Source of the DNA: JBHHUI01 sp965248775
GTDB taxonomy: Bacteria; Chloroflexota; Anaerolineae; Anaerolineales; JBHHUI01
DNA length: 64,000 nucleotides
Direction: 5' to 3'
Assembly: GCA_965248775.1 (NCBI GenBank)
Contig: OZ252150.1
Location: 6,138,001 to 6,202,000 of the forward strand
Positions 8,594-18,166 of this stretch are shown here, in pieces. Every line of letters begins with the position of its first letter. The first letter of the stretch is position 1. The position numbers and the translations under genes were made by a program. The notes under the pieces were generated by a model, which saw only the letters and a list, made by a program, of their open reading frames with translations, was not told where the DNA came from and ran no database searches.

Positions 8594-8966
8594 GAGGAGC
8601 GCCTGTCGCCAATAACGAGTGCAGCGCGCGAGCAACCCGAGGTGAATCCGGTCGCTTGTGGTCAGCGCTGGACGTTTGACTTGACGATTGAGAACGATGA
8701 GTTGTTGGCGCAGCAGAACGTTTTCGGCGAGCAAGTCGGTTCGGGAACGGCTTAGGTCGGTGAGGACACTCAGCGCGAGCGCGGCTGTCGCTGGTCGGGT
8801 CCACTGTCTGAGGGTATATTGAAAGCGGCTGCTAAACAGCTTCCAAAAGGTAAAAAGGATCGGTATCATGGTCTGTTCATTGCCGGTACTGGTGGGGATC
8901 GAGCAGAATGATAACTTATCAGAGTGCCCTCAGGGACCGATTATTAGGGGAGAATCCGGCGGATGA

Positions 8967-10637
8967 TCTAAAGTAGCCAAGACAGTCATTCAGAAGCAGT
9001 GGCGCAACTGGATCTACCAAAAAGACAAGCTTTGCGACCGACGCGTTCGGCGCGTCCGCTATGAGCTCTGCGTCCTTCAAACACTCCGCGAGAAGCTGCG
9101 TTGCAAAGAAATCTGGGTGGTTGCGGCTGATCGCTTTCGCAACCCGGACGAAGATGTGCCGGCAGACTTCGCCCGCAAACGCGAAGCTTATTACCAGGCA
9201 CTCGATCTCCCACTGGACGCTGATGAATTCATTCGCGGGCTCCAAAAGGAAATGCGGGCAGCCTTACAGCATTTCAACGACACCTTGCCCGACAATCCGG
9301 ACGTAGAGATTCTGGCTAAAGACAACGGCTGGATACGCCTGACGCCGCTTGAGAAGCAAGACGAACCAACCAATCTGCGGGCCCTCAAAAACCACATTCG
9401 CCAAAGGTGGTGGATGACCAGCCTACTTGACATCCTCAAAGAGGTTGATGATCGGGTCGGCTTTACGACCGCTTTTCATCACCTGACGGGCGCCGAGCGC
9501 CTTCCAAGAGCAGAATTGCGAAAACGGCTGCTTTTGTGTCTCTATGCGCTGGGAACCAATGCGGGCCTAACCAGTGTCAGCATGGGCAATCACGGCGTGA
9601 GCTATGCGAACCTGCAATACACGCGACGGCGCTACATTGATCGTGCCTCCTTGCGGCAAGCCGTCCAACGCATTGTCGACGAGACCCTGTCGATACGGGC
9701 CCCCGAAATTTGGGGCGTGGATGCCACCTGGTGCGCCTCGGATTCCAAGCAGTTCGCAGCCTGGAACCAAAACCTGAGAACGCAGTGGCATCGACGCTAT
9801 CGTCGAGCGGGCATAATGGTTTATTGGCATGTGGCAAAAGACTCACTTTGCATTTATTCGCAACTCAAGGCCCCTTCTTCTGAGGTGGCCGCCATGATTG
9901 CCGGCGTGTTACAGCATTGTACCGAGCAGCAAGTGGATCGGAATTACGTGGACACCCACGGGCAGAGCGAAGTGGGCTTTGCCTTTTGTCGCTTGCTTGG
10001 CTTTCAGCTGATACCCCGGTTCAAAAACCTCCACAAACAGCGCCTGCATCTCGCCTTCAGCGAAGACGCCGATAGCTACCCGCACCCACGGGCAATTTTG
10101 GACAAAGGGATCAATTGGCAGCTGATCCGCGAACAGTATGAAGAGATGGTCAAATATGCCACGGCTTTGCGCCTGGGAACGGCCGCTTCAGATGCGAACC
10201 TGAAACGGTTCAATCGCAACAATTATCAGCATCCCATCTACAAAGCGTTATCAGAGCTCGGTCGTGCGCTCAAGACGATCTTTCTCTGCACCTTTTTGAC
10301 CGACCCGGCTGTGCGCCGAGAGATTCAGGAGGGCCTCAACGTAGTCGAAAGCTGGAACAGCGCCAACCGATTTATCTTCTTCGGCAAACAGGGTGAGTTT
10401 AGCAGCAATGGTATGGAGGCGCAGGAGATTTCTTTATTGTCCCTGCATTTGCTCCAATCTTCGCTGATCTACATCAACACCCTGATGACACAGGATGTGT
10501 TAGCCCAGCCTGTCTGGTCAGAACGGATGACCCAGGCGGATTGGCGCGGCTTGAGCCCGCTTTTCCACCGGCACGTCAATCCGTATGGCTCTTTCGATCT
10601 CAATATGGACAAGCGGATTCACTTTGAGCTGGCATAG
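8967..10637 (+). pseudogene. Tn3-family transposase TnpA, C-terminal half only
   Basis: The open frame begins after a stop at 8964-8966, without a start codon, in the segment QKQWRNWIYQKDK...YELCVLQTLREKLRCKEIWVV and runs to 10637. The C-terminal DDE region is complete: WGVDATWCASDS, YVDTHGQSE and LNVVESWNSAN supply the two Asp and the Glu. Tn3 transposases are about 1000 residues, so roughly the first 430 are missing. No terminal repeat or resolvase is seen, so this is a remnant. The unbroken frame suggests fairly recent loss. Confidence 0.85.
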
Positions 10638-10841
10638 CACTTTTTCCGATCTCATTCTGGCTAACCACCGCATCCAAATCGGGGCTGGAAGTGGCCCCCA
10701 GTGACACATATGTTAATGGACCCCCAATCTTGAACCGCACTCCGCGGGATATTCCCCTCGCTACGCTGCCTAAAGGGGGAGTATCCTTGGAGTTTCTTCT
10801 ATGAAACTGAAGGTTCTGAAGACGTCGATTTAGTTTCACTT

Positions 10842-10924
10842 AAAAAAGACAGGCATTGATAGGATTCGAATCCTGCAACCGGCTAATCAGTGATATCGAT
10901 CACCGGTCTGTCAGGATCGAATCA
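10842..10924 (-). terminator. Long imperfect hairpin plus T run after the inositol cluster
   Basis: On the minus strand, right after the aldolase stop, GATTCGATCCTGACAGACCG pairs imperfectly with CGGTTGCAGGATTCGAATC around an inner TGAT...ATCA. TTTTTT follows about 15 bases further on. It could be the operon terminator. Confidence 0.45.
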
Positions 10925-11902
10925 GTACTCCAGATACCATCGTTCGTCTACTTCGAGCAGCGTATAACGCTTGTGCCACGGAAGTGCATATTTCTCGGCG
11001 ATCGCCGCTAGCTCCTCAAAACGTTGCCGGGCAGTCGCAGTGATAAACCGATCCAGGTCGGCGTCATGTAATGCGATGACCTCTCGCCAGATTGCGCGGC
11101 CAGCTAGGAAACCCGAACAGCCCGCTTGACATGCCACTTCGAGCTGCGCCCGGAATACGTCAAATGGCTCCCCGGCTGATAGCAACACCCACGGGACGGG
11201 CGAGGCCTCGTCAAGTTCCGCGCAGGCCTCGCCCCATCCGCTTCGATCAAGCTCGTGATTGGCCTCCACCGGAAATTGCAGCTTGAGGATGTCAGCGCCC
11301 AGCGCCCCCAACCGACGCGCACTCTCAACGACAATTCGGCGCCGATCGTCCGCGAATGCGGGTGAGTCTTTTTCCTCCGGTCGCAATGAATAGCCAATTG
11401 GTTCGAGGAACAGCGGAATCTCGTGTCGTCGGCAATCGGCTACAACCGCCCGGACAAGCGCCTCCTGCTTCACGCTGACAGCCCCGGCATCTGGATGGTA
11501 CATGAGGAGTACTTTGACTGCGGTTGCGCCGAGGCGTTTGGCCTTTTCAACAGTCCAGCCGGTGAGGAGTGTCTGCTGTTGAGAATATGGGTCCCCGAGG
11601 TAACCCTGCTCCTCCAGCGCACACACGAGTCCGACTTGTCCTGGCAGGGCGTGGGCGTTGATCGCCTGCGCTGCTCCATATTCTGGATCGAGCATCACCG
11701 CGCTCGCCAGCGGAGCGAGCCGTCGAGTGATCGCCAGCTTTAATTCTGTGAGACGAGTTGCAGGTACGTCATCCGGGGCTTTCGGATCGAGCATGACCCG
11801 CAGAGAGTCTCGGTGATCTAGCGCGAGAATGGTAAATACGCCGGAGGGTGTGGCGTTGGATTGCAGGGCACGGACTTTGCCGGGCGGGAGCGTGTCCGGC
11901 AT
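10922..11902 (-). CDS. LacD-like class I aldolase of the inositol cluster
   Basis: 326 residues, the length of tagatose-1,6-bisphosphate aldolase LacD. FTILALDHRDSLRVML marks the first barrel strand, AVMLDPEYG the second, and GATAVKVLLMYHPD contains the likely Schiff-base Lys. LKLQFPVE and WVLLSAGEPFDVF follow. In classic iol clusters an IolJ-type aldolase splits the 6-phospho-5-dehydro-2-deoxygluconate made by IolC; here a LacD-type enzyme occupies that place, so I infer it does that job. It is last in the minus-strand order, 5 bp after iolB, probably co-transcribed. Confidence 0.8.
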   Translation of the reverse strand: MPDTLPPGKVRALQSNATPSGVFTILALDHRDSLRVMLDPKAPDDVPATRLTELKLAITRRLAPLASAVMLDPEYGAAQAINAHALPGQVGLVCALEEQGYLGDPYSQQQTLLTGWTVEKAKRLGATAVKVLLMYHPDAGAVSVKQEALVRAVVADCRRHEIPLFLEPIGYSLRPEEKDSPAFADDRRRIVVESARRLGALGADILKLQFPVEANHELDRSGWGEACAELDEASPVPWVLLSAGEPFDVFRAQLEVACQAGCSGFLAGRAIWREVIALHDADLDRFITATARQRFEELAAIAEKYALPWHKRYTLLEVDERWYLEY

Positions 11903-11907
11903 GGCGG

Positions 11908-12735
11908 CTACTCGACCGCGGGGAGCGCCAGCAGGTCTTTGCCCCAGTTATCTTTAATCCATTCGTAATCCGGATCGTCAAAGGGCGGCGTTGCACGCGC
12001 CTCGTCGAGCAGTTCACCCGCCAGATAATTAAGGAAGTAGACGTTTGAGCTGGGCGCTGCCGCAATCGGATGGAAGCCCTGCGTGCCCAATACGAGGTCG
12101 CCCGAGCGCACTGTGAATAATTCGTCGAAGTCGGTGTCCTCGCGATAATTGCGATGGATGGCGAAGCCGTCCTGCGGATCAATGCGATAGTAATAGGTCT
12201 CTTCCAGATATGGCGAGTCCATATATCCGTCGTGGCAGTGCGGTGGCCAGCCCGACCAGGCGCCGCCCGGAACATAGACTTCGAATAAGATCAACCGCTC
12301 CGCCGGCAGCGGCGCAGCCAGTACGTGGTTGACTTGCCGGCGCGCCGCCCCTCCGCCGCGAATCTCTTTCTTCATTTCATCCGGGATGAAAATCCGGCGG
12401 GGATATTTGCCTTCAGCGGGCGCCCCACCGAAGGCAAACTCGAAATCCGATATAGCCCTGACAGAAACTACCTCTCCGGGCGGCAGGTACAGGATGTGAG
12501 GCAGTTCATCGAACACGCCCTCGCGTGATACTTCAAATTGTTCACCATCGGCCTCGAACGTAGCCTGGCCAGCAAGGGGCACAACCGCGACCTCGTTGGA
12601 GGCCGTCGACAACGAAAAGCCCTCGCCAGGCTTGAGTGCGATGACCTGGAAACTGAGATAGCCCCACTCCGCAGATCGGGGCGTTACGTCGATGACAGTC
12701 TGTGATTCATGATTCGGTCTGATCAAATGGCTCAT
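11908..12735 (-). CDS. iolB: 5-deoxy-glucuronate isomerase IolB
   Basis: Start chosen at ATG 12735 (MSHLIRPNHES), behind GCGGAG; the frame is open 14 codons further up without a good ribosome site. Double cupin protein of the KduI/IolB family: WGYLSFQVIALKPGEGF in the first cupin, and in the second WPPHCHDGYMDSPYLEE with the His/Glu metal ligands, followed by ETYYYRI. It converts 5-deoxy-D-glucuronate to 5-dehydro-2-deoxy-D-gluconate, the substrate of IolC. Gene order and the near-abutting LacD-like aldolase support the call. Confidence 0.93.
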   Translation of the reverse strand: MSHLIRPNHESQTVIDVTPRSAEWGYLSFQVIALKPGEGFSLSTASNEVAVVPLAGQATFEADGEQFEVSREGVFDELPHILYLPPGEVVSVRAISDFEFAFGGAPAEGKYPRRIFIPDEMKKEIRGGGAARRQVNHVLAAPLPAERLILFEVYVPGGAWSGWPPHCHDGYMDSPYLEETYYYRIDPQDGFAIHRNYREDTDFDELFTVRSGDLVLGTQGFHPIAAAPSSNVYFLNYLAGELLDEARATPPFDDPDYEWIKDNWGKDLLALPAVE

Positions 12736-12773
12736 CGCTACTCCGCAAAGTGTTTTGCCATAACCTGTGTTGG

Positions 12774-13592
12774 TCAAGCACTCTTTCCAGCTGCCGCCTG
12801 CTGACCATCCATGAGAAACGGGTCAGCCGAGTGCCACGGTTTGGCGCCATCCTCGCTGAGAATCGGCTCGGCGCTGTATTGCGTGAGGAGCGCCCGCCGC
12901 ATAGCGCCTGACGTGTTAGAGCCGCTGCGGTGTAGAACGTTGCTCGCAAACACGGCCACGCCACCAGCAGGAAGGACTGCCGGAATTCCCGGATCGTCGC
13001 CGCTATAGCCGACTTTATCGTGACTATTGGGATCACGCTCATGGTCAACATATTCGCGAGTGCCGGCGCGAGAATATGGTAGGACATAGATAGTGCCGTT
13101 GGCCTCGTTCACCGCATCGAGTGCACACCACACGCTCACATAAGGAAGGCGATGTTTTGAGACATAGGCGCCGTCCTGGTGCCATGAAAACGCGCTGCCG
13201 CTGTGAGGATATTTGACGACGAATTCCTCGAAGTGAAAGTACGCGGTTTGACCGAGCGTTGCCCGGCAGATGTCTGCCAGGAGCGACCCGAATATGAAAT
13301 CGCGCAGCGCAGCGTTCTCCTCATGCCGTTGTTCGAGGAAGTAACGGTCATTCTTGATGTTGAGGATATTGGCGCGGAAGCGCCGCCCGTCGGCGTTCAC
13401 TCGTGTGTATAGCTCGCCGCCATGGGCCGGCGTATCATTAGCTTCGTTCAACGACTTTGATGCGTTGAACTCGTCGATAAAGTGGTCACATAACGCGCAT
13501 AAGTCTGCGACCGTTGCTTTGGAGATCGCCTGAGGCAGCAAAAAGTACCCTTCCTCTTGAAACTGTCTTACGTTGTCTTCGGAAATCAACAT
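12774..13592 (-). CDS. Phytanoyl-CoA dioxygenase (PhyH) family protein
   Basis: 272 residues. Begins MLISEDNVRQFQEEGYFLL, the usual PhyH opening. Fe(II) ligands appear as WHQDGAY (His-x-Asp) and the distal His in NVLHRSGSN; an Arg downstream (MRRALL) would bind 2-oxoglutarate. These are non-heme Fe(II)/2-oxoglutarate hydroxylases with varied substrates. The gene lies between iolE and iolB with 38 bp to iolB, on the same strand, so it may act on an inositol derivative or another cyclitol; this is inference from position only. Confidence 0.85.
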   Translation of the reverse strand: MLISEDNVRQFQEEGYFLLPQAISKATVADLCALCDHFIDEFNASKSLNEANDTPAHGGELYTRVNADGRRFRANILNIKNDRYFLEQRHEENAALRDFIFGSLLADICRATLGQTAYFHFEEFVVKYPHSGSAFSWHQDGAYVSKHRLPYVSVWCALDAVNEANGTIYVLPYSRAGTREYVDHERDPNSHDKVGYSGDDPGIPAVLPAGGVAVFASNVLHRSGSNTSGAMRRALLTQYSAEPILSEDGAKPWHSADPFLMDGQQAAAGKSA

Positions 13593-13710
13593 GTTTTATC
13601 ATCCTTGCCGATTATCTTCGGCAACCTCCGGATAGGCGCCTTGACGACCACGGCTGAATTGAATTTGTTTGGCTTGAACGATCACGCGACTGAAAGGCGC
13701 CTAACGCCGT

Positions 13711-13900
13711 GTGTCAGTTGCCGGGCGGGTGAACTCAGATGGCAGCTATGACATCCAGCATAACCAGGGCCACGTCTACGTCGGCGCCTCAGCCGATACA
13801 TCCGAGTTCGCCGTTGCGTACATCGTGCAGTGGCGGCGACCTCCGCACCGCCGGACTTTCTCGGACGAAAGCAAGCTCCTCATCCTGGCCGATTTGGAAT
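13711..13900 (+). pseudogene. ISAzo13-type transposase fragment
   Basis: The plus-strand reading GSYDIQHNQGHVYVGASADTSEF matches the segment around GYIQLGGSHDTSEFACDS of the complete ISAzo13-type transposase at 21223-22500, followed by SKLLILAD where the intact protein has SILVLCD. Only about 60 codons remain. No ends or target duplications are seen. It lies between iolE and the PhyH gene, so it may separate two transcription units. Confidence 0.65.
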
Positions 13901-13907
13901 TACATTA

Positions 13908-14807
13908 TCAAGATAATCCAATGCTCCGTAAATACGCACGATTGCGAGCGGCACTCTCTTTGGGTGTACCCATGCCGGGCAGCACATCCTGTTCTACCAC
14001 AATCCAGCCGCTGTAAGCCAGCTCGCGCAGGCGGGCGGCGACGGCTTGAAAATCGATCTCGCCTTTGCCCAATTCTGGGAATACGCCTTGCCCCACGAGC
14101 TGCTGATATCCCCATCCGTTTTCGTCCGCCCGGGCGACGACAGCCCGATCGAAATCCTTGAAATGCACGTGCCAAATGCGGTCGCCGTGTTGCCTCAAGC
14201 CCTCGAGCGGGTCGCCGCCGCCGAGCGCATAATGTCCCGTGTCGTACACCAGGCCCACCAATTGTGGATCGGTCATGCTCAGGAATCGCTCTGTCTCCGC
14301 TGGCGTTTCGACATACGTGGAAGCGTGCTGATGCAGCGCCGAGCGTAAACCGGTTTCCTCACGCACAGTGCGCGCAACAAGCTCAGCCCCGGCAACATAC
14401 GTCTCCCATTGTACATCGGTCAGACCGTGTTCAGGTTTGATCCGCCCGGCATTGTCATGCCGCGCAGGCACTGTGCTGTGGTCGTCGCCGATAACGATGA
14501 TGGTATCGAGTCCGCCAACGGCAGCTAAAAGCTTCGCCGTATTCACAGCGGCTTCGACGCCGGCGGCATGGAAATCAGGATCGTAAAGCCGAACGGATAC
14601 CCACGACGCTACGAGTTGCAGCTCGCGTTTGGCAAGTTCGGCCTGCAATGCTGCCGGATCGGTGGGCATGAATCCCCAGTCGCCCAGCTCTGTCCCGGCA
14701 TAGTTCGTAGCTTGCATCTCGTTGAGCACGGTTGCAAAACCGCCGCGCTCGCCTGCAGTATTTTCGATCACACCCCATGAGCAAGGGGCATTCGCCACTT
14801 TTATCAT
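13908..14807 (-). CDS. iolE: Sugar phosphate isomerase/epimerase, probable inosose dehydratase (IolE-like)
   Basis: Start set at 14807 (MIKVANAPCSWGVIE). The frame is open further upstream, but this ATG lies 2 bases after the iolC stop and uses the GGAGG that ends iolC. About 299 residues, xylose-isomerase-like TIM barrel: HQHASTYVETP, DTGHYALGGGDP, WHVHFKDFD and the C-terminal EQDVLPGMG hold the typical Glu/Asp/His metal ligands. Paired with iolC and iolB, it most likely dehydrates 2-keto-myo-inositol; an IolI/IolH-type isomerase is the alternative. Confidence 0.85.
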   Translation of the reverse strand: MIKVANAPCSWGVIENTAGERGGFATVLNEMQATNYAGTELGDWGFMPTDPAALQAELAKRELQLVASWVSVRLYDPDFHAAGVEAAVNTAKLLAAVGGLDTIIVIGDDHSTVPARHDNAGRIKPEHGLTDVQWETYVAGAELVARTVREETGLRSALHQHASTYVETPAETERFLSMTDPQLVGLVYDTGHYALGGGDPLEGLRQHGDRIWHVHFKDFDRAVVARADENGWGYQQLVGQGVFPELGKGEIDFQAVAARLRELAYSGWIVVEQDVLPGMGTPKESAARNRAYLRSIGLS

Positions 14808-14809
14808 AT

Positions 14810-15829
14810 TTAGAAGCCTCCGTGATCCTCTACGAACTTCAGCGCCTCGTCGGCAAACGGCATGAAATTGGCACAACCGTGGCGCGTGACGACAATCGCG
14901 CCGCAAGCATTGCCAAATCGCAGGGATTTGTACCAGTCCCATCCCTCCAGATGACCGTAAATCAAGCCGCTGGCAAATGCATCTCCCGCGCCAATGATAT
15001 TATCGACCCGCACCCGGAAACCCGCAGCGTCAATTACTTCGCCCGTTTTGAAATATGCCGATGCCCCCTCGGAGCCACGCTTGACGACAATGGCCTCCGG
15101 CCCAAGTGAAAATAGCGTATCGATAGCCGCGTTCAGGTCGCCCGAGACCTCCGCCGACGTCACGCGAGAACCTGATACAGATAATTGATCGGCCTCCGTC
15201 AATACCGCGGCCTTCAATTCTTCCTCAGTGCCGATGACGAAGTTCACGCTCGGCAGTACTGCCCGGACGGCTGCGCCGAATGCACGCGGATCGTGCCACA
15301 GGTCCGGACGTAAATCCAGATCAACAATGACCTTAACGCCGGCTGCATGTGCGCGCTCGGCTGCGATCATGGTCGCACTGCGGAGTGGGTCTTGACTTAA
15401 ATTGGTACCGGCAAACTCAAGTACACGCGCTGAGGTCAGCGGCGCCGCGAGAACGTCGTCAAACGTGAGTTGAATGTCCGCGGCATTGTTGCGGTAGAAC
15501 ACCACCTGCACCCGATCCGGCGCCTCGATCCCGACGACCGCCACTCCTGTGCGCGATCCCGATTTCTGCGCTGTGTACGATGTGTCCACTCCTTCTTCAG
15601 ACAAAAAGTGGAGAACGCGTTCGCCAACCGGGTCGTCCCCGACGCCGGTGATGAGGGCTACCTCCAATCCGAGACGGCGAGCCCCGACAGCAATGTTGGT
15701 GGGAGAGCCCCCAACGTAGGCAGCAAAGCTTTTTATCTCAGAGAAGGGGACACCGGCCTCTATGCTAAATAAATCCATCGAGCAGCGTCCGAGCGCAATT
15801 AAATCGAATTGCTGCGGGTCGGCGAGCAT
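14810..15829 (-). CDS. iolC: 5-dehydro-2-deoxygluconokinase IolC (PfkB family)
   Basis: 339 residues of the ribokinase/PfkB fold. N-terminal LIALGRCSMDLFS and AYVGGSPTNIAVGARRLG are characteristic of IolC, and the C-terminal NIIGAGDAFASGLIYG is the PfkB signature with the catalytic Asp in GAGD. It phosphorylates 5-dehydro-2-deoxy-D-gluconate at C6. Stop and next start (iolE) are 2 bases apart and its own start is one base after the upstream transaldolase remnant's stop, so all three were one transcript. Confidence 0.92.
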   Translation of the reverse strand: MLADPQQFDLIALGRCSMDLFSIEAGVPFSEIKSFAAYVGGSPTNIAVGARRLGLEVALITGVGDDPVGERVLHFLSEEGVDTSYTAQKSGSRTGVAVVGIEAPDRVQVVFYRNNAADIQLTFDDVLAAPLTSARVLEFAGTNLSQDPLRSATMIAAERAHAAGVKVIVDLDLRPDLWHDPRAFGAAVRAVLPSVNFVIGTEEELKAAVLTEADQLSVSGSRVTSAEVSGDLNAAIDTLFSLGPEAIVVKRGSEGASAYFKTGEVIDAAGFRVRVDNIIGAGDAFASGLIYGHLEGWDWYKSLRFGNACGAIVVTRHGCANFMPFADEALKFVEDHGGF

Positions 15830-15830
15830 T

Positions 15831-16570
15831 TCAAGTTGCCTGGTAGTGGGCCGGATTGCTGAACACCGAGCTGAGCAGTCCGGCTACTTCGCATCCGATA
15901 GGCAACATGAAGTCGCGCACGGTGGCCCTGAAGTCGTGATACGAGCCAATAAATCCGCGCAACGTTCGCTGCGTGGTCCGATATGTATCGTACTCCTCGA
16001 CCGTCAGTTCATCCGGCTCGTAAGCCCTGCGGAAGTCTGGGAAGTGTTCGTACAGGTCGTCGATGATCTCCTCGTCAACTGGGTGATGAATTCGCTCTTT
16101 CACTTCCACGTTGGAATTGTTGAACCACACCTGCCACTTATACGGAGTGGTGAGGATGATGTCGCCGCCGATGAGTTCAGACCAGTGCAGGTGTTGGCGA
16201 TAGCCGCGCTCCTGATAAATGCTATACGCGCGCTTGAACGCGGCGACGCCGGCCCAGTGCATGTATCCCGGATTCACGATGATGCCATCTCGCTTTGCCA
16301 ACACATGGGTCCAGTCGTCCAGTCGGCCCAGCATGAACGTACATACAGAGGGCATGTCATCAACATCCAATCCTTCGGACGCGCGCCGATCGAGTCCCCG
16401 TTCGACAACCTCGGCCAATGCCTGGGGCACCCTAAAAATGACAGTGGCTACACGACCGGCAAGCCATCGAAAGTTGAGAGCAGCACCAATTTGCCCAGTA
16501 AAGTGCGTATCACGACCCAGCCGAGCAAGTTGATTATAGCTGAATGCTGACGACTGGAAAAGCGCATCGT
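15831..16570 (-). pseudogene. Transaldolase-family protein, N-terminal part lost
   Basis: The C-terminal 200 residues read well as the transaldolase-like protein often found in iol clusters: VPQALAEVVERGL, MLGRLDDWTHVL, VNPGYMHWAGVAAFKRAY, HLHWSELIGGDIILTTPYKWQ, FPDFRRAYEPDELTVEEYDT. The upstream half, which should carry the Schiff-base Lys in an 'VKIPVT'-like strand, is missing or unrecognisable, and about ten residues before HLHWSE are deleted. A GC-rich 26-bp unit sits at 16611-16636 in the decayed part. Probably non-functional. Confidence 0.65.
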
Positions 16571-16610
16571 CTGGAGCATATCTTGCACATGAATCACTGG
16601 TGCCAGACTG

Positions 16611-16636
16611 CCCAGCCCCGGTGGGCTGGACGGGGT
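16611..16636. repeat. 26-bp inserted unit (GC-rich variant), locus 10
   Basis: CCCAGCCCCGGTGGGCTGGA followed by CGGGGT. On the opposite strand the order is CCCCG, CCAG, CGGGG, CTGG. It is the only unit found outside a recognisable transposase, in decayed sequence 5' of the transaldolase remnant. Confidence 0.6.
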
Positions 16637-17088
16637 GAGCCCCACAGTGAAGTGCGCACGCGTGGACACTGGCGATTCGGGTGCAAGGATTGAGCCAGGC
16701 AACGCGCTTTTCAGGTGATAAATTTACATTCGCATTGCCATCAGACGGACGATACGCACCCACGCCAACCAAACAAAAAGCGCCAGCCAGAAGACCAGCG
16801 CCTCAGCCCCAAAAGCGCGATTGAGTAGTCCAGCAACCAGCAGTCCAACATCACGGTAAACCCTTATGGGGATGTGCCACGGACGCAATGAAAACCGATG
16901 AGGAAGGAGCGGTTGTCTAGCTTCTTCGTTGACCCGTATGCGCGACTAAAAAGGGAAATGGCGCTACGGCAAGCGGGGCAAAGGGGCGTATACTGGTAAC
17001 GAAGAATCTGTGAACGGGCGAAGATGCCTATGACGTCTTCCACCATACTCAGGGTTTTCTATCTGACGAACCCAAACGGGAAGTAATC
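16637..17088. other. Degenerate stretch between the iol cluster and the Rieske gene
   Basis: Contains the possible transporter tail at 16733-16870. Otherwise only short open frames without recognisable features; one minus-strand 60-codon frame (16864-17046) has no support. Confidence 0.4.
16733..16870 (-). pseudogene. Possible C-terminal remnant of an MFS-type transporter
   Basis: Minus-strand reading RVYRDVGLLVAGLL then FGAEALVFWLALFVWLAW, ending MAMRM* near 16733. It has two hydrophobic segments with the R-D-x-G layout common to the last helices of major-facilitator proteins. A transporter here would fit an inositol operon, but only about 45 codons survive and the call is tentative. Confidence 0.3.
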
Positions 17089-18132
17089 GTGGCCACTATT
17101 ACAGCACCCAGGAAAGAAATAAAAACTCGCATTAACGGAGCAATTGCTGTTTTACCGCCATATCCGGACGGCTGGTACGCTTTGGGATTCTCCGACGACG
17201 TGCCAGCTGGTAGTCTGCTTGCGCGTAAGTTTATGGGGCAGGAAGTGGTTATCTTTCGGTCTGCCTCGGGTGTAATCGGCGCGGCTAGCGCCTATTGCCC
17301 GCACTTGGGTGCTCACCTGGGGTACGGCGGGACAGTTGAGGGCGAAACTGTCCGCTGCACATTCCACGGATTCCGTTACGATTTGCAAGGCAATTGCGTC
17401 GCGACCAGCTATGGGACGAGGCCGCCGCCAAAGGCGAAGCTAACGACTCTTCAAGTAAGCGAGGTCAACGGCATTATCCTGGCTTATCACGACGGGCTTG
17501 GGCGCGCGCCGAGGTGGGACATACCTTCGCTCAAGCAAATGGGCTGGATGCCCATCATCCACAGCGTTTTTCAACTCTACGATCATCCCCAGGAGACGAC
17601 CGAAAACAGCGTTGACCTCGGGCATTTTGCCGTTGTGCACAAATACAAATCGGTCGAAATTCTTTCCGACTTGGTCACCGACGGACTTTATCTGACGATT
17701 AAGTACGCAGCGACTCGGCCGCTGCCCGGATTGGGAGATCTCGGAGCGACGATCCGGTTCGAGTATGAAATCCACATCTACGGTTTCGGATATTCGCTTG
17801 TCAACGTACATGTGCCTGCTCTGGGATTACGCAGCCGGTTGTTTGTTCTAGCTGCGCCGATCGATGAAGAGCGGATTAATCTATACCTGGGCCTCAGCCA
17901 AAAGCAAATCTCAAATCGCGACGGCATCCATCCGATCCTGCGAGTCATTCCGAAGCCGGTGCTTAACTGGATTGTGGCGCGATTTACCTTTTGGGGTCTT
18001 GTCCACGATGCTACGCAAGATTTCGAGATCTGGCAGCGCAATCGTTACCTTCAGCCACCGGCACTTGCGGATGGAGATGGACCAATAGGGCGCTATCGCA
18101 TTTGGGCGCGCCAGTTCTATTCTGTAGAGTAG
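17089..18132 (+). CDS. Rieske non-heme iron oxygenase, alpha-subunit type
   Basis: 347 residues from GTG 17089. Rieske [2Fe-2S] ligands: CPHLGAHLGYGG and CTFHGFRYD (C-x-H ... C-x2-H). The mononuclear iron motif is ENSVDLGHFAVVHKY, with two His, and a carboxylate is expected in the C-terminal third (HDATQDFEIWQ). Size and motif layout resemble 3-ketosteroid-9-alpha-hydroxylase oxygenase (KshA) and related sterol or aromatic oxygenases. A separate ferredoxin reductase would be needed and is not adjacent. The IS701-type element starts 35 bp after the stop. Confidence 0.85.
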   Translation: MATITAPRKEIKTRINGAIAVLPPYPDGWYALGFSDDVPAGSLLARKFMGQEVVIFRSASGVIGAASAYCPHLGAHLGYGGTVEGETVRCTFHGFRYDLQGNCVATSYGTRPPPKAKLTTLQVSEVNGIILAYHDGLGRAPRWDIPSLKQMGWMPIIHSVFQLYDHPQETTENSVDLGHFAVVHKYKSVEILSDLVTDGLYLTIKYAATRPLPGLGDLGATIRFEYEIHIYGFGYSLVNVHVPALGLRSRLFVLAAPIDEERINLYLGLSQKQISNRDGIHPILRVIPKPVLNWIVARFTFWGLVHDATQDFEIWQRNRYLQPPALADGDGPIGRYRIWARQFYSVE

Positions 18133-18166
18133 TCTGGCGAGCAATTTGCACTTGATGTATATTTAT

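Larger units (their letters stand above)
7555..8869 (-). pseudogene. IS3-like (rve/DDE) transposase broken by four composite short insertions
   Basis: Pieces in order on the minus strand: N-terminal helical region (MIPILFTFWKLF... ENVLLRQQLIVLNRQVKRP), then VQPDTLLRW..ELFRRYWRRKSK, then IWACDFTVVHDL (first Asp of the integrase core), then ANTGIDELLTPYRAPRANAFCERFIGSLRRECLDHV (catalytic Glu region), ending at 7555. Between them lie palindromic insertions at 8542-8593, 8115-8166, 7997-8074 and 7908-7933. Lifting these out rejoins the protein (RQALL+VVQPD, TRR+VVHANV, PTDA+WTAQQ, LIRG+RDGKH). Two of the four are not multiples of three and one is 26 bp, so the frame is lost. Confidence 0.75.

Noticed and set aside
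10862..10885. tRNA-like GGATTCGAATCC motif
   Set aside because: No T-arm of normal geometry, acceptor stem or anticodon arm can be drawn; it belongs to a larger hairpin after the aldolase gene.
16078..16085. Isolated ACTGGGT motif as another inserted unit
   Set aside because: No matching ACCCAGT partner or W arms nearby; it fits the coding sequence of the transaldolase remnant.
15762..16550. 262-codon plus-strand frame across the transaldolase remnant
   Set aside because: The minus-strand reading is a recognisable protein; the plus-strand one has no family features.
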